Origin: an uncultured Paracoccaceae bacterium
GTDB lineage: Bacteria > Pseudomonadota > Alphaproteobacteria > Rhodobacterales > Rhodobacteraceae
Length of the DNA stretch: 38,459 bases
NCBI GenBank assembly: GCA_947499715.1
Contig: CANMPL010000016.1
Location: forward strand, 1-38,459
Direction of reading: 5' to 3'
Below, in pieces: positions 8,454 to 17,612 of this stretch; within the stretch, counting starts at the first letter, position 1, and each line of letters begins with the position of its first letter. Position numbers and translations under genes: made by a program. The notes below the pieces were generated by a model. The model was given only the letters and a program-made list of their open reading frames with translations. It was not told the origin of the DNA and ran no database searches.

Positions 8454-8810
8454 ATGGCCCGCGTCACCGTAGAAGATTGCGTCGATAAGGTTCCCAACCG
8501 GTTTGAACTTGTCATGCTTGCCGCCCACCGTGCCCGCGAAATTTCTGCCGGTGCGCCGATCACCGTGAACCGCGACAACGACAAGAACCCTGTTGTGTCC
8601 CTGCGCGAAATTGCAGACGAGACCCAGCAAGCTGATGACCTGCGCGAGCGGATGATCGAAGCGAACCAGACCCAGATTGAGGTTGATGAACCCGAAGAGG
8701 ACAGCATGTCCTTGCTGATGGGTGCCGAAGCGGCTGATAAGCCCGCCGAAGATGACCTGAGCGAAGAGAAACTGCTGCGTGCGCTGATGGAAGCGCAAGG
8801 GCAACGCTAA
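8454..8810 (+). CDS. rpoZ: DNA-directed RNA polymerase omega subunit
   Basis: The 118-residue omega subunit helps fold and hold the beta' subunit of RNA polymerase. The N-terminal part [20 protein letters not shown] and the following [11 protein letters not shown] are the conserved omega core. The acidic C-terminal tail ([13 protein letters not shown] onward) is longer than in enterics, as is usual in alphaproteobacteria. AGGAG lies eight bases before the ATG. It directly precedes the ppGpp synthetase gene; the same rpoZ-spoT neighbourhood exists in many proteobacteria, and omega takes part in ppGpp binding in enteric RNA polymerase. Confidence 0.97.
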   Translation: MARVTVEDCVDKVPNRFELVMLAAHRAREISAGAPITVNRDNDKNPVVSLREIADETQQADDLRERMIEANQTQIEVDEPEEDSMSLLMGAEAADKPAEDDLSEEKLLRALMEAQGQR

Positions 8811-8849
8811 GGCCGCAACCCGGCCAAATGATGAAGGCGCCGGACCAGC

Positions 8850-10985
8850 ATGACGACTGATAACGATCTGATCGCGCTGGTCCGCACCTACAACCCCCGC
8901 ACTCATGAAAAGCTGCTGCGCGATGCCTTCGCCTATGGCGCAGCCATGCATGAGGGGCAGTTCCGTCACTCGGGCGAGCCCTATTTCACCCATCCTGTCG
9001 CCGTGGCCCTTATTCTGGCCGAGATGCAGATGGATGACGCCACGCTGATCACGGCATTATTGCACGACACGATTGAGGACACCGACGCATCCTTTGCGCA
9101 GGTCGAGACCAAGTTTGGACGCGAGATTGCAGAACTGGTGGATGGTGTCACCAAGCTGACGAACCTCCAGCTTTCCTCGACCCAGTCAAAAGAGGCCGAG
9201 AATTTCCGCAAGCTGTTTATGGCAACGTCCAAGGATTTGCGCGTCACCTTGGTGAAGCTTGCCGACCGGCTGCACAACATGCGCACGATCAAGTCGATGC
9301 GTGCCGAAAAGCAGGCCCAAAAGGCCCGCGAGACGATGGATATCTATGCGCCGCTTGCCGGTCGCATGGGGATGCAATGGATGCGTGAAGAGCTGGAGGA
9401 TCTGGCCTTTCGCGTGCTGAATCCAGAGGCGCGCAATTCGATCATCCGCCGCTTTATCACGCTGCAACGCGAAACCGGTGATGTGATCCAGCGGATCACC
9501 AGCGATATGCGGGTCGAGCTGGAAAAGGCAGGCATCACCGCTGAGGTGATTGGCCGCGCCAAAAAGCCCTATTCGATCTGGCGCAAGATGCAGGAAAAGG
9601 ATCAGGGCTTTAGCCGCCTGTCTGACATCTACGGCTTTCGGATCATCACCGCGACAGAGACCGATTGCTACCGCGTGTTGGGGGCCATTCACCAGCGGTG
9701 GCGGGCGGTGCCGGGGCGGTTCAAGGATTACATCAGCCAACCCAAGACAAACGGCTACCGGTCGATCCATACCACTGTTTCGGGTCGCGACGGCAAGCGG
9801 GTCGAGGTGCAGATCCGCACCCGAGAGATGCACGAAGTCGCCGAGACCGGCGTTGCGGCGCATTGGTCCTATCGCAATGGCGAACGGGTGGAAAACCGCT
9901 TTGCCGTGGATCCGGTCAAGTGGATCTCGGCGCTGACAGAGCGGCTGGATGACGACCAAGATCACGATGAATTCCTCGAGGCGGTCAAGCTGGAGATGTA
10001 TACCGATCAGGTATTCTGCTTCACGCCCAAGGGCGATGTGATCAAGCTGCCGCGCGGGGCGACACCGATTGATTTTGCCTATGCGATCCACACCCGGATC
10101 GGGTCGGCTTGCGTTGGGGCCAAGGTGGATGGGCTGCGCGTGCCGCTTTGGACCCGGCTCAAGAACGGCCAGTCGGTTGAGGTTATCACGGCAGAGGGCC
10201 AGACCCCGCAAGCCACATGGATCGACATTGCTGTCACAGGTCGCGCCAAGACCGCGATCCGCCGGTCGCTCCGCGAAGAGGACCGCACCCGCTATATCCG
10301 GCTGGGTCGCGAATTGGCGCGTGTGGCGTTTGAGACGATAGGCAAGCGGCTGACCGAAAAAGCGCTGCGGACGGCGGCCAAGACGCTGGCGCTGGAAGAT
10401 GTGGATGACATGCTGACCCGGTTGGGCAGTGCAGAGATGTCGGCGCGTGAAATTGTCCGCGCGATCTACCCGGAGCTTGCTGAAAAGGGTGGCGAAAAGA
10501 TCGAAGCGGGGCGTGCGGTCATTGGCCTTGATCCCGCGCAAACCCACAAGCGTGCGCCCTGCTGTCAGCCCCTGCCGGGCGAGCGGATGATCGGCCTGAC
10601 CTTTCGCGGGCAGGGCGTTGTGATCCATGCTATCGATTGCGAGGTGCTGGCAGAATACGAAGACCAGCCTGACCGCTGGATTGATCTGCAATGGGCCGAA
10701 GGTGACCACCGCGCCAACAACGCGGTTACGCTGGATATCGCAATTAGTAATGACGCGGGCGTGTTGGGGCGGATTTGCACATTGATTGGGGAACAGAACG
10801 CCAATATCTCGGACTTGAAGTTTATCGACCGCAAGCCAGATTACTATCGCCTGCTGATCGACGTCGACCTGAGCGATGCGGCCCATCTACACCGTGTGAT
10901 GACGGCGCTGGACGCTGAAAGCGCTGTGTCGTCGATTGCGCGGCATCGAGATCCTGCACAGGCGCGGGCGCAGCAACAGGCATAA
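8850..10985 (+). CDS. rsh: Bifunctional (p)ppGpp synthetase/hydrolase, RelA/SpoT family
   Basis: The 711-residue Rel protein makes and degrades the stringent-response alarmone (p)ppGpp. The order is HD hydrolase domain with H72-D73 in ALLHDTIEDT, then synthetase domain containing RFKD (290-293) and PKTNGYRSIHTT, then TGS (VFCFTPKGDVIKLPRGAT), a middle zinc-finger-like segment with CC at HKRAPCCQPL, and a C-terminal ACT domain (TLDIAISNDAGVLGRI). The RFKD form of the synthetase loop, rather than the EFDD form of enteric RelA, together with an intact HD pair, points to a bifunctional enzyme, normally the only long RSH in alphaproteobacteria. It follows rpoZ by 39 bases. Confidence 0.96.
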   Translation: MTTDNDLIALVRTYNPRTHEKLLRDAFAYGAAMHEGQFRHSGEPYFTHPVAVALILAEMQMDDATLITALLHDTIEDTDASFAQVETKFGREIAELVDGVTKLTNLQLSSTQSKEAENFRKLFMATSKDLRVTLVKLADRLHNMRTIKSMRAEKQAQKARETMDIYAPLAGRMGMQWMREELEDLAFRVLNPEARNSIIRRFITLQRETGDVIQRITSDMRVELEKAGITAEVIGRAKKPYSIWRKMQEKDQGFSRLSDIYGFRIITATETDCYRVLGAIHQRWRAVPGRFKDYISQPKTNGYRSIHTTVSGRDGKRVEVQIRTREMHEVAETGVAAHWSYRNGERVENRFAVDPVKWISALTERLDDDQDHDEFLEAVKLEMYTDQVFCFTPKGDVIKLPRGATPIDFAYAIHTRIGSACVGAKVDGLRVPLWTRLKNGQSVEVITAEGQTPQATWIDIAVTGRAKTAIRRSLREEDRTRYIRLGRELARVAFETIGKRLTEKALRTAAKTLALEDVDDMLTRLGSAEMSAREIVRAIYPELAEKGGEKIEAGRAVIGLDPAQTHKRAPCCQPLPGERMIGLTFRGQGVVIHAIDCEVLAEYEDQPDRWIDLQWAEGDHRANNAVTLDIAISNDAGVLGRICTLIGEQNANISDLKFIDRKPDYYRLLIDVDLSDAAHLHRVMTALDAESAVSSIARHRDPAQARAQQQA

Positions 10986-11000
10986 GCCAAAGGACGTTAC

Positions 11001-11633
11001 GTGGTATTCAAGCGCAGGGACAGACGGCCGATCTGGCAGCTTGTGCTGGATTTTCTGTATCCGCGCGGCGGATGGGCGCGTGCCTTTGAATACGTCAAAC
11101 ATCGGGTTCGTCGCCTGCCTGATACGCCCGAAAAGATCAGTCGCGGTATCTGGGCGGGTGTGTTTGTCTGTTTTACTCCGCTGTTTGGTCTGCATTTTGT
11201 CTGTGCCGCCATCATCGCCAAGCTGATGCGCGGCAATATTCTTGCGGCAATCATGGCCACCTTCTTTGGCAATCCGCTGACGTTTCCGCCCATCGGCTAT
11301 CTGTCGATCAAACTGGGGTCATGGTTGCTGGATCTGCCGCAGGGAAGAGAAGCGCACCTGGGTCAGAAATTTGCCGATGCCAGCTATGATCTGGGCAATA
11401 ACGTCCGCGCTTTGTTTAGTGCCAAAAAGATTGATTGGCATGGGATGCAGGTCTTTTACGACGATGTGTTCTTTCCCTATCTGATCGGCGGTATCATTCC
11501 CGGTGTGGTCTGTGCCACGGCCTGCTACTATCTGTCTGTGCCGCTGATTTCGGCCTATCAAAACCGGCGCCGCAAGCGGTTGCGGGCAAAGCTGGATCAA
11601 TTGCGCAGGCCGCAGGATGGTGATGGGGTGTAA
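11001..11633 (+). CDS. DUF2062 domain membrane protein
   Basis: The 210-residue protein begins at GTG 11001, 15 bases after rel. It contains the DUF2062 pattern: an amphipathic basic N-terminus, then GIWAGVFVCFTPLFGLHFVCA, then ILAAIMATFFGNPLTFPPIGYLSIKLG, and a final hydrophobic stretch IPGVVCATACYYLSVPLI followed by an RRRKRLR basic tail. Three or four helices in the inner membrane are likely. The family has no established biochemical role. Rel-DUF2062-pdxJ order is conserved in Rhodobacterales, which supports the call and shared transcription. Confidence 0.88.
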   Translation: MVFKRRDRRPIWQLVLDFLYPRGGWARAFEYVKHRVRRLPDTPEKISRGIWAGVFVCFTPLFGLHFVCAAIIAKLMRGNILAAIMATFFGNPLTFPPIGYLSIKLGSWLLDLPQGREAHLGQKFADASYDLGNNVRALFSAKKIDWHGMQVFYDDVFFPYLIGGIIPGVVCATACYYLSVPLISAYQNRRRKRLRAKLDQLRRPQDGDGV

Positions 11634-11669
11634 TCTGGCGCAAGTGCGGCCAGGAGAAAGGAATACGCG

Positions 11670-12422
11670 ATGACGAATGATTTGCGTCTTGGGGTCAATA
11701 TTGACCATGTGGCCACGGTCCGTAACGCGCGCGGCGGCGATCTGCCGGACCCTGTGCGCGCCGCCCTTCTGGCGCAAGAGGCGGGCGCAGACGGGATTAC
11801 CGCACACCTGCGCGAAGATCGTCGCCATATCATCGACAGCGACATTGAGCGTTTGATGGAGGCGTTGGACGTGCCGCTGAACTTTGAAATGGCAGCGACC
11901 GCGGAAATGCAGGCGATTGCCATGCGCCACAAACCTCATGCGGTCTGTCTTGTGCCTGAAAAGCGCGAAGAACGCACGACAGAGGGCGGTCTGGATGTCG
12001 CGGGCAATGACAACGCTTTGGCGACCTACATTGCCCCGCTGCGGGATGCGGGTTCGCGGGTGTCGATGTTCATCGCCGCTGACCAAAAGCAAGTCGAGGC
12101 CAGCCACCGCATCGGCGCACCGGTTATCGAGTTGCACGCAGGCGCCTATTCGGACGCATGGGCAACAGGCGACTGGGCTCTGCGCGACAGCGAGCTATCA
12201 AAAATCACCGAAATGGCAGCCTACGGTCACGAACTGGGGCTCGAGGTTCACGTCGGTCACGGGCTGGCCTATGACAGTGTCGCCCCGATTGCCGCATTGC
12301 CGCAGGTCAAGGAACTCAACATCGGGCACTTTCTGATCGGCGAGGCGATCTTTCGCGGTTTGGCCGGATCAATTCAAGAAATGCGCCGCCTGATGGATGA
12401 GGCGCGAAAGGACACCCAATGA
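11670..12422 (+). CDS. pdxJ: Pyridoxine 5'-phosphate synthase
   Basis: PdxJ condenses 1-deoxyxylulose 5-phosphate with 3-amino-2-oxopropyl phosphate (3-amino-1-hydroxyacetone 1-phosphate) to form pyridoxine 5'-phosphate, the last step of the DXP-dependent vitamin B6 pathway. The signature [16 protein letters not shown] opens the TIM barrel. Further conserved segments are [35 protein letters not shown] and the phosphate-binding end [16 protein letters not shown]. Length (250 residues) is typical. AGGAGAAAGGA precedes the ATG. Its stop codon overlaps the next ATG by four bases. It lies directly upstream of acpS with two small genes between; pdxJ-acpS linkage is widespread in proteobacteria. Confidence 0.97.
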   Translation: MTNDLRLGVNIDHVATVRNARGGDLPDPVRAALLAQEAGADGITAHLREDRRHIIDSDIERLMEALDVPLNFEMAATAEMQAIAMRHKPHAVCLVPEKREERTTEGGLDVAGNDNALATYIAPLRDAGSRVSMFIAADQKQVEASHRIGAPVIELHAGAYSDAWATGDWALRDSELSKITEMAAYGHELGLEVHVGHGLAYDSVAPIAALPQVKELNIGHFLIGEAIFRGLAGSIQEMRRLMDEARKDTQ

Positions 12423-12727
12423 TCCAACACATTGTGATGCTGAACCTTGCCGACGACACCGGGCTGCCTGATGTCATGATTGACCTTGCCGATCTGGTGG
12501 GAGAGATCGACGGGTTCACCGGATTTTCGCACGGGCCAAACATCGACGTTGAAGGTAAGACGCCTGACTACCCTTACGGGTTCATATGCTCATTCCGTGA
12601 TCTGTCCGCGCTAGAGGCCTATGCAAGCGATCCGCGCCATCAGGCGCTGGGCGGTCGGTTGGTCGGCATGTGCAATGGTGGCGGCGACGGCATCATGGCG
12701 ATTGATCTTGAGGTGCCAGAGGTTTGA
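12419..12727 (+). CDS. Dabb family (stress-responsive alpha/beta barrel) protein
   Basis: This 102-residue protein fits the Dabb fold, a dimeric ferredoxin-like alpha/beta barrel. It starts [12 protein letters not shown], has the central [18 protein letters not shown] and the segment [23 protein letters not shown], where the YxxxPxH-type helix is characteristic. The biochemical role of most Dabb proteins is unknown. It starts inside the pdxJ stop (ATGA), and its own stop overlaps the next gene's TTG, so it is translationally coupled to vitamin B6 synthesis. A link to B6 metabolism is only suggested by position. Confidence 0.8.
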   Translation: MIQHIVMLNLADDTGLPDVMIDLADLVGEIDGFTGFSHGPNIDVEGKTPDYPYGFICSFRDLSALEAYASDPRHQALGGRLVGMCNGGGDGIMAIDLEVPEV

Positions 12728-13176
12728 TCCGCATCCTGTCCCTATTGCTGACGATGGCCAGCCCCGCAGCCGCGCAGGTTGTCGCCCCCTGCGATTGGCA
12801 GGCCAGTGCGCAGGCGCTGGCAGAGCCGTGGGAAGAGAATTCCAGGACGTTCGCAAACGGCAAGGTCCGCTTGGCGGTGTTGGACACCATCGAACCTGCC
12901 GTTGGATTTGCGTGGTTGCTGGTGCTGTCGCCGCCGTTTTCGGAACTGGGCGACAGGCAATGCCGGGTTGTGGGGGCAAGTGCGGACATCGGCTTTGCCG
13001 GGTTGTTCTTTGACACGCTGACCTCCAGCTATCACCCGCTGACCGGGCTGACGTTTCAGGTGGACGCGCGTTTTTATGACGCCTCGGCCGATGGATTTGC
13101 GCGCAGACCGCTGGTGGTGACGTTGAACCAATCAACCGGCGAAATGACCGCGCAATATGTCGAGGATGCGGAATGA
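12724..13176 (+). CDS. Secreted protein of unknown function
   Basis: This 150-residue protein begins at TTG 12724, overlapping the Dabb stop codon (TTGA). The N-terminus [18 protein letters not shown] is a short signal peptide with an AAA cleavage motif just before Q18, so the mature protein should be periplasmic. Three cysteines remain after cleavage or near it, at CDWQA and QCRVVGA. No catalytic motif or known domain is recognised. It is coupled at both ends, with its stop overlapping acpS by four bases. The unusual TTG start and overlap argue that it is real and cotranslated. Confidence 0.7.
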   Translation: MIRILSLLLTMASPAAAQVVAPCDWQASAQALAEPWEENSRTFANGKVRLAVLDTIEPAVGFAWLLVLSPPFSELGDRQCRVVGASADIGFAGLFFDTLTSSYHPLTGLTFQVDARFYDASADGFARRPLVVTLNQSTGEMTAQYVEDAE

Positions 13177-13601
13177 TCCTTGGGGTGGGGACTGATCTGG
13201 CCAATATCGAGCGGATCCAAGGCACGCTTGATCGTTTTGGTGACCGCTTTCGCGACCGCGTGTTCACGGAGATCGAACAGCGCAAGGCCGAGCGGCGCAA
13301 GGACGTGGCAGGCACCTATGCCAAACGCTGGGCCGCGAAAGAGGCCTGTTCAAAGGCGCTGGGCACCGGTTTGCGCATGGGCATTTCGTGGAAAGACATG
13401 GCCGTCAGCAACCTGCGTACCGGCCAGCCGGTGATGGCCGTGACCGGCTGGGCCAAAGAACGCCTTGACGACATGACACCGCCGGGCTTTGAGGCGATCA
13501 TCCACGTCACACTGACTGACGACCACCCTTGGGCGCAGGCCTTTGTCGTGATTGAAGCGCGACCCTTGCCTGATAAGGATGTGACAACCGGGTCCGCTTG
13601 A
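13173..13601 (+). CDS. acpS: Holo-[acyl-carrier-protein] synthase
   Basis: AcpS attaches the 4'-phosphopantetheine arm of CoA to a serine of acyl carrier protein, making it active for fatty acid synthesis. The two hallmark motifs are present: [12 protein letters not shown] at the N-terminus, holding the magnesium-binding aspartate, and [16 protein letters not shown], holding the second acidic ligand. At 142 residues it has a normal size. The ATG overlaps the stop of the secreted protein gene (ATGA). It is followed after 56 bases by lepB, keeping the classic acpS-lepB-rnc-era-recO order. Confidence 0.96.
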   Translation: MILGVGTDLANIERIQGTLDRFGDRFRDRVFTEIEQRKAERRKDVAGTYAKRWAAKEACSKALGTGLRMGISWKDMAVSNLRTGQPVMAVTGWAKERLDDMTPPGFEAIIHVTLTDDHPWAQAFVVIEARPLPDKDVTTGSA

Positions 13602-13657
13602 CACATAGACAACAAGCCCGCATGTAGCGGCGCAGTAACTCCGGTAAGGCATTGATT

Positions 13658-14494
13658 ATGACAGAACGTACAGGGTTTGTTGGCAGCGTTGTTGAGTCGG
13701 TCAAGACCATCGTTTACGCGCTGCTGATTGCGGGCGCCTTTCGCACGATCCTGTTTCAGCCTTTCTGGATCCCGTCGGGGTCGATGAAGGACACGCTGCT
13801 GATTGGTGATTTTCTGTTCGTGAACAAATTTGCCTACGGCTATTCCTATGCCTCTTGCCCGTCGATTCGTATCCCGCAGCTTGGCATTGATGTCGGCGCC
13901 GAAGACTTCTGCGGCTTCTTTGAGGGTACGAACGAACGGTTCTTGGGCAACGACCCCGAGCGCGGCGATGTTGTCGTGTTCCGTCACCCCGTCACGGGCC
14001 GCGATTTTATCAAGCGGCTGATTGGCCTGCCCGGCGACCGGGTGCAGGTCAAAGATGGGCTGCTATATATCAATGACGAAGCGGCGACGGTCGAACCTGT
14101 CGGCGTGTTTGAAGAGATCTACAGCCCGCAGGGCCCGCAACGGCTGCGGCCGCAATGTTCCAACGGATCAGTGGGCGAAGGTGCGGTTTGCACCAAGGAT
14201 AAATTCATCGAAACGCTGCCCGGCGGGGCAAGCCATGCGATCCTGAATATCGGCGACCGGGCGCTGGACAACACCGGCGTCTATACGGTGCCGGCGGACA
14301 ATTATTTCTTTATGGGCGACAACCGCGACAATTCCACCGATAGCCGCGTGGCGCAGGCCGCGCGTGGCGTCGGCTTTGTGCCGCGCGCCGATATCGTGGG
14401 CCGCGCGGATCGGGTCATGTTCTCGTCCGCTGGCCGGTCAATGTTTGCCTTTTGGACATGGCGGTCGGATCGTTTCTTTAAGGCGATTGAGTGA
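13658..14494 (+). CDS. lepB: Signal peptidase I
   Basis: LepB removes signal peptides from exported proteins at the periplasmic face of the inner membrane. One N-terminal helix ([18 protein letters not shown]) precedes the nucleophile Ser42 in [10 protein letters not shown] and the general base Lys119 in [15 protein letters not shown]. The later boxes [11 protein letters not shown] and [12 protein letters not shown] are intact. The protein is 278 residues long. I chose ATG 13658 with GTAAGG about nine bases upstream; the in-frame TTG two codons earlier is unlikely. A domain II insert with two cysteines (CPSIRI, DFCGFF) is seen, as in many alphaproteobacterial enzymes. Its stop overlaps rnc. 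Confidence 0.97.
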   Translation: MTERTGFVGSVVESVKTIVYALLIAGAFRTILFQPFWIPSGSMKDTLLIGDFLFVNKFAYGYSYASCPSIRIPQLGIDVGAEDFCGFFEGTNERFLGNDPERGDVVVFRHPVTGRDFIKRLIGLPGDRVQVKDGLLYINDEAATVEPVGVFEEIYSPQGPQRLRPQCSNGSVGEGAVCTKDKFIETLPGGASHAILNIGDRALDNTGVYTVPADNYFFMGDNRDNSTDSRVAQAARGVGFVPRADIVGRADRVMFSSAGRSMFAFWTWRSDRFFKAIE

Positions 14495-15174
14495 AGATTT
14501 CGGCGGACCTGACAGCCTTTCAGGCGCGGCTTGGTTATACCTTTGCCAAGCCCGAATTGCTGGTCCGCGCGGTCACCCATTCGTCGATGGTGTCGGTCCA
14601 TCGCGACGACAATCAGCGGCTGGAGTTTTTGGGCGACCGGGTGCTGGGCCTTGTGATCGCAGAAGCGTTGCTGTCAGCAGATGTGAACGCCCCCGAAGGC
14701 ACGCTGGCCCCGCGCTATAACGCGCTTGTCCGGCGCGAGGCCTGTGCTGACGTGGCACGCCAGATTGACCTCGGCGACGTTCTGAAACTTGGCCGGTCCG
14801 AGATGAAATCAGGTGGCCGCCGCAAAGAGGCGTTGCTGGCTGACGCGATGGAGGCAATCATTGCCGCCGTCTACCAGGACGCAGGATTTGAAACTGCGCG
14901 GGATACCGTTTTGCGGCTTTGGGGCGCGCGGGTCACGGATGTTGCCGATGATGCCCGCGACGCCAAGACCGCACTACAGGAATGGGCGCAGGCTCGCGGA
15001 GAGCCACCCCCCGCCTATGTCGAAAAGGCCCGCACCGGCCCCGACCATCAACCGGTCTTCACCATTGAAGTGCAACTGGCCAGTGGCGCAAAAGAGACCG
15101 CAAAAGCCGGATCAAAACGCCACGCCGAACAGGCAGCCGCAAAGGCGCTGCTGGAAAGAGTAAGTGATGACTAA
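14491..15174 (+). CDS. rnc: Ribonuclease III
   Basis: RNase III cuts double-stranded RNA and processes rRNA precursors. The catalytic signature is [13 protein letters not shown], with a second acidic site in [19 protein letters not shown]. The C-terminal double-stranded RNA-binding domain runs from [12 protein letters not shown] to [10 protein letters not shown]. Total length is 227 residues. The start is GTG, overlapping the lepB stop codon by four bases (GTGA). The usual family motif NERLEFLGD here reads NQRLEFLGD, a conservative change outside the metal ligands. The end overlaps era by eight bases, so rnc and era are coupled, as in many bacteria. Confidence 0.97.
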   Translation: MKISADLTAFQARLGYTFAKPELLVRAVTHSSMVSVHRDDNQRLEFLGDRVLGLVIAEALLSADVNAPEGTLAPRYNALVRREACADVARQIDLGDVLKLGRSEMKSGGRRKEALLADAMEAIIAAVYQDAGFETARDTVLRLWGARVTDVADDARDAKTALQEWAQARGEPPPAYVEKARTGPDHQPVFTIEVQLASGAKETAKAGSKRHAEQAAAKALLERVSDD

Positions 15175-16081
15175 GACCACACGCGCAGGCTTTGTTGCCC
15201 TGATTGGCGAACCCAATGCGGGCAAGTCGACGTTGCTGAACCGGATGGTGGGCGCGAAGGTCAGCATTGTCACACATAAGGTGCAAACCACGCGGGCGCG
15301 CATTCGTGGGGTGGCGCTGGAAGGTGATGCGCAATTGGTCTTTGTGGACACGCCGGGGCTGTTCAAACCACGTCGCAGGCTGGACCGCGCGATGGTGGCC
15401 GCCGCCTGGGGCGGGGCTGCGGACGCGGATGTGGTGGTGCTGTTGATCGAGGCGCACCGCGGTATGACCGAAGGCGTCAAGGCCATCCTTGCGGCGCTGC
15501 GCGAGCGCACCGGAGAGGGCCGGGTCGCATTGGCGATCAACAAGATCGACAAGGTTAAATCCGAAGGGCTGCTCAGGCTGACAAAAGAGATGAACGAGGC
15601 CTATGATTTCGCCGAGACCTTCATGATTTCGGCGGAGCGGGGTCACGGCTGTGACGCGCTGAAGTCGTGGTTGGCGGGAGAGTTGCCGGAGGGGCCATGG
15701 CTTTATCCTGAAGACCAGATCGCGGATTTGCCGATGCGGATGATTGCCGCCGAGATGACGCGCGAAAAGCTGACGCTGCGGCTGCATCAGGAACTGCCCT
15801 ATCAGATGACGGTCGAGACCGAGGGCTGGGAAGAGCGCAAGGATGGGTCGGCCAAGATCGATCAACTGATTTATGTCATGCGCGATGGCCACAAGGGGAT
15901 TGTGCTGGGCAACAAGGGTGAGACGATCAAGGCCGTGGGCAAGGCCGCGCGGGAGGAGTTGGAGGAATTCCTTGGCCGCAAGGTGCATCTGTTCCTGCAG
16001 GTGAAAGTCAGGCCGAACTGGTTGGAAGAATCCGAGCGCTATGACGAGATGGGCCTGAATTTCAAGGACGGCAATGCGTAA
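15167..16081 (+). CDS. era: GTPase Era
   Basis: Era is a GTPase that binds 16S rRNA and assists small ribosomal subunit maturation. G-motifs are all present: GEPNAGKST (14-22), the switch region [14 protein letters not shown] and NKID. The C-terminal KH RNA-binding domain includes [26 protein letters not shown]. Length is 304 residues. I chose ATG 15167 rather than the GTG one codon earlier. Era overlaps the end of rnc, giving probable translational coupling, consistent with both acting on 16S rRNA maturation. Confidence 0.97.
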   Translation: MTKTTRAGFVALIGEPNAGKSTLLNRMVGAKVSIVTHKVQTTRARIRGVALEGDAQLVFVDTPGLFKPRRRLDRAMVAAAWGGAADADVVVLLIEAHRGMTEGVKAILAALRERTGEGRVALAINKIDKVKSEGLLRLTKEMNEAYDFAETFMISAERGHGCDALKSWLAGELPEGPWLYPEDQIADLPMRMIAAEMTREKLTLRLHQELPYQMTVETEGWEERKDGSAKIDQLIYVMRDGHKGIVLGNKGETIKAVGKAAREELEEFLGRKVHLFLQVKVRPNWLEESERYDEMGLNFKDGNA

Positions 16082-16123
16082 GGGGGGGCTTGTCGCTTGC
16101 TGGCGTGCGCTCCGCGCCAAGCG

Positions 16124-16453
16124 ATGAGGCTGACGGCGGAAGTCTGGGTAGCGGCCTATTTGACCCGGCTGCGGTTGGTCGAAATCCCAGCGTTTGTGGT
16201 GCAAAAGGGCGACGCGACAGCGGGGGCCGTTTTGGTCAAGCTGAACACCCTTGATGGGCAGGCCTGCTGCTATCAGCGCGCGTTTGACCTGATGACGGGG
16301 GACCGGCGCTGGGATGTGCTGGTTGAAGGGGAAGAGGCGGTTGTCGACGCTTCCGTGGCCAAGCAGCGCGGGTTTGATCCGGATCTTTGGGTGATCGAGG
16401 TCGAAGACAAGGCCGGTCGGCATTTGTTGGAGGAGCCGGGATTATCGGATTGA
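16124..16453 (+). CDS. DUF1491 family protein
   Basis: This 109-residue protein fits DUF1491, an uncharacterised alphaproteobacterial family found between era and recO. Typical features are MRLTAEVWVAAYLTRLRL at the start, the segment GDATAGAVLVKLNTLDG, and CCYQRAFD followed by W in RRWDVLVEGEE; the C-terminal part has ARGFDP-like KQRGFDPDLWVIEVED. I chose ATG 16124 because it matches the usual N-terminus; an in-frame start at 16097 would add nine residues without a ribosome site. The stop codon lies inside the hairpin of the repeat element at 16444-16495. No function is established. Confidence 0.85.
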   Translation: MRLTAEVWVAAYLTRLRLVEIPAFVVQKGDATAGAVLVKLNTLDGQACCYQRAFDLMTGDRRWDVLVEGEEAVVDASVAKQRGFDPDLWVIEVEDKAGRHLLEEPGLSD

Positions 16454-16495
16454 AAATCCGATGCCTCCGGCGGGGATATTTTTGGCCAAAAGAAG
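16444..16495 (+). repeat. Hairpin-plus-core dispersed element, copy 1
   Basis: ATCGGATT and AATCCGAT (16444-16462) form a perfect 8-bp stem around GAA. A conserved core follows: TGCCTCCGGCGGGG, then ATATTT, a variable triplet, and GCCAAAAGAAG. The core's own short GC hairpin (CCTC/GGGG, one G-T pair) followed by ATATTTTT resembles an intrinsic terminator. The DUF1491 stop codon lies within the first hairpin. A second copy is at 32662-32717 on the other strand. Confidence 0.75.
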
Positions 16496-16511
16496 CTGTT
16501 AGGTTGCGTCC

Positions 16512-17246
16512 ATGATTGAGTGGCGCGATGAAGGTGTGGTGTTAGCGGTGCGTCCGCATGGCGAGACAAGCGTCATTCTGGAGGTATTTACGCCAACCAA
16601 AGGGCGGCACGCAGGCGTCGTGCGCGGCGGCGTGAGCCGCAAGATGACCCCACATTTGCAACCCGGTGGGCAGATTTCCGTGACGTGGAAGGCCCGGTTG
16701 GACAGCCATTTGGGCAGTTTCACGGTTGAGCCGCTGCGCAGCCGTGCAGCAACGGTCATGGCGGATCGATTGGCCTTGGCAGGGCTGAACGCGGTCTGTG
16801 CCTTGTTGCACCAGATCCTGCCAGAGCGAGAGGCGCATTTGCCGCTATATGAGCGCACGCAGGGCCTGTTGGATTTGCTGGGGCAGTCGGATGTTTGGCC
16901 CTTGGCTTATCTGCGGTGGGAGCAGGCCGTGCTGGAGGAGATGGGCTTTGGCATGGATTTGTCGGCCTGTGCCGTGCGCGGCGTGAATGAAGATTTGGCC
17001 TTTGTGTCGCCCAAGTCGGGCCGCGCCGTCAGCCAGGAGGCGGCGGGCGAATGGGCTAACAGGTTGCTTCCTTTGCCGCCCGTGTTGGCGGGCAAGGGTG
17101 AGGCCAGCGAGGCAGAGATTGTGCGAGCGCTGGGGACCACGGGCTGGTTTATTGAGAACCGCCTAGTCCGGTCACTCGGCGACCGGCCAATGCCAGCCGC
17201 GCGGGCGCGGCTGCTGGAGGCGATTGCGCGTCACGGGACGGCCTGA
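16512..17246 (+). CDS. recO: DNA repair protein RecO
   Basis: RecO works with RecF and RecR to load RecA on gapped DNA. The 244-residue protein has the N-terminal OB fold ([38 protein letters not shown] is spread over residues 3-40), the [26 protein letters not shown] helical part, and [10 protein letters not shown]. The C-terminal region lacks an obvious four-cysteine zinc site, which is also absent in many RecO proteins. It starts 16 bases after the dispersed element and is the last gene of the rpoZ-recO run. Its 3' end overlaps the convergent META lipoprotein gene by 16 bases. Confidence 0.94.
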   Translation: MIEWRDEGVVLAVRPHGETSVILEVFTPTKGRHAGVVRGGVSRKMTPHLQPGGQISVTWKARLDSHLGSFTVEPLRSRAATVMADRLALAGLNAVCALLHQILPEREAHLPLYERTQGLLDLLGQSDVWPLAYLRWEQAVLEEMGFGMDLSACAVRGVNEDLAFVSPKSGRAVSQEAAGEWANRLLPLPPVLAGKGEASEAEIVRALGTTGWFIENRLVRSLGDRPMPAARARLLEAIARHGTA

Positions 17247-17611
17247 AACACCATTTCGCCGCCGTCGGTGTTGGACAAGATCAGCGTATCACCTGCGACT
17301 TCCACCAATGTCATTGCGCCAAGTGCTGTGAAAAACGCCGCCTCAGCCTTCAGTTCAGGGCAGGCGCGGCGGGTCGCGGCGATGGGGCCGATTGCGAACC
17401 ATGGGTAGGGCGCGGTTTGGGTCGCGTTGTAGCTGTTGCAGGGGGCGTTGCCCGTCACTTGGCCTTGGGTCCCGATGTCGATGGTCGCCGTCGCGGCGAA
17501 TTCCGCCCCGCCCAGTGTGGAGAGCTGGAACAGGGTTTGATCGCCCGCAAAACCGCTGACGGTTTCGTCCGCGCATCCCAGTAATGCCAGAAAGGCAGTT
17601 CCGCGCCACAT
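17231..17611 (-). CDS. META domain lipoprotein (HslJ-like)
   Basis: The 126-residue protein starts [16 protein letters not shown], where LLGC before ADE suggests a short lipoprotein signal with acylated Cys13. The remainder has the META/HslJ pattern: a beta-rich fold with [15 protein letters not shown], where GxxGCNxY is the family hallmark, then [20 protein letters not shown] and a closing [16 protein letters not shown]. Such proteins are periplasmic or outer-membrane-linked and connected with novobiocin or heat stress in enterics, but the mechanism is unknown. Start 17611 lies one base after the epimerase stop, so the two are cotranscribed. A longer open frame upstream overlaps the epimerase and is not real. 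Confidence 0.82.
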   Translation of the reverse strand: MWRGTAFLALLGCADETVSGFAGDQTLFQLSTLGGAEFAATATIDIGTQGQVTGNAPCNSYNATQTAPYPWFAIGPIAATRRACPELKAEAAFFTALGAMTLVEVAGDTLILSNTDGGEMVFQAVP

Positions 17612-17612
17612 G

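Noticed and set aside
9186-10886. A 566-residue open frame antisense to rel
   Set aside because: It mirrors the codons of a certain gene, has no domain or ribosome site, and is explained by high GC third positions.
15059-16423. A 454-residue minus-strand open frame across rnc, era and DUF1491
   Set aside because: It spans three well-supported genes and has no domain signal.
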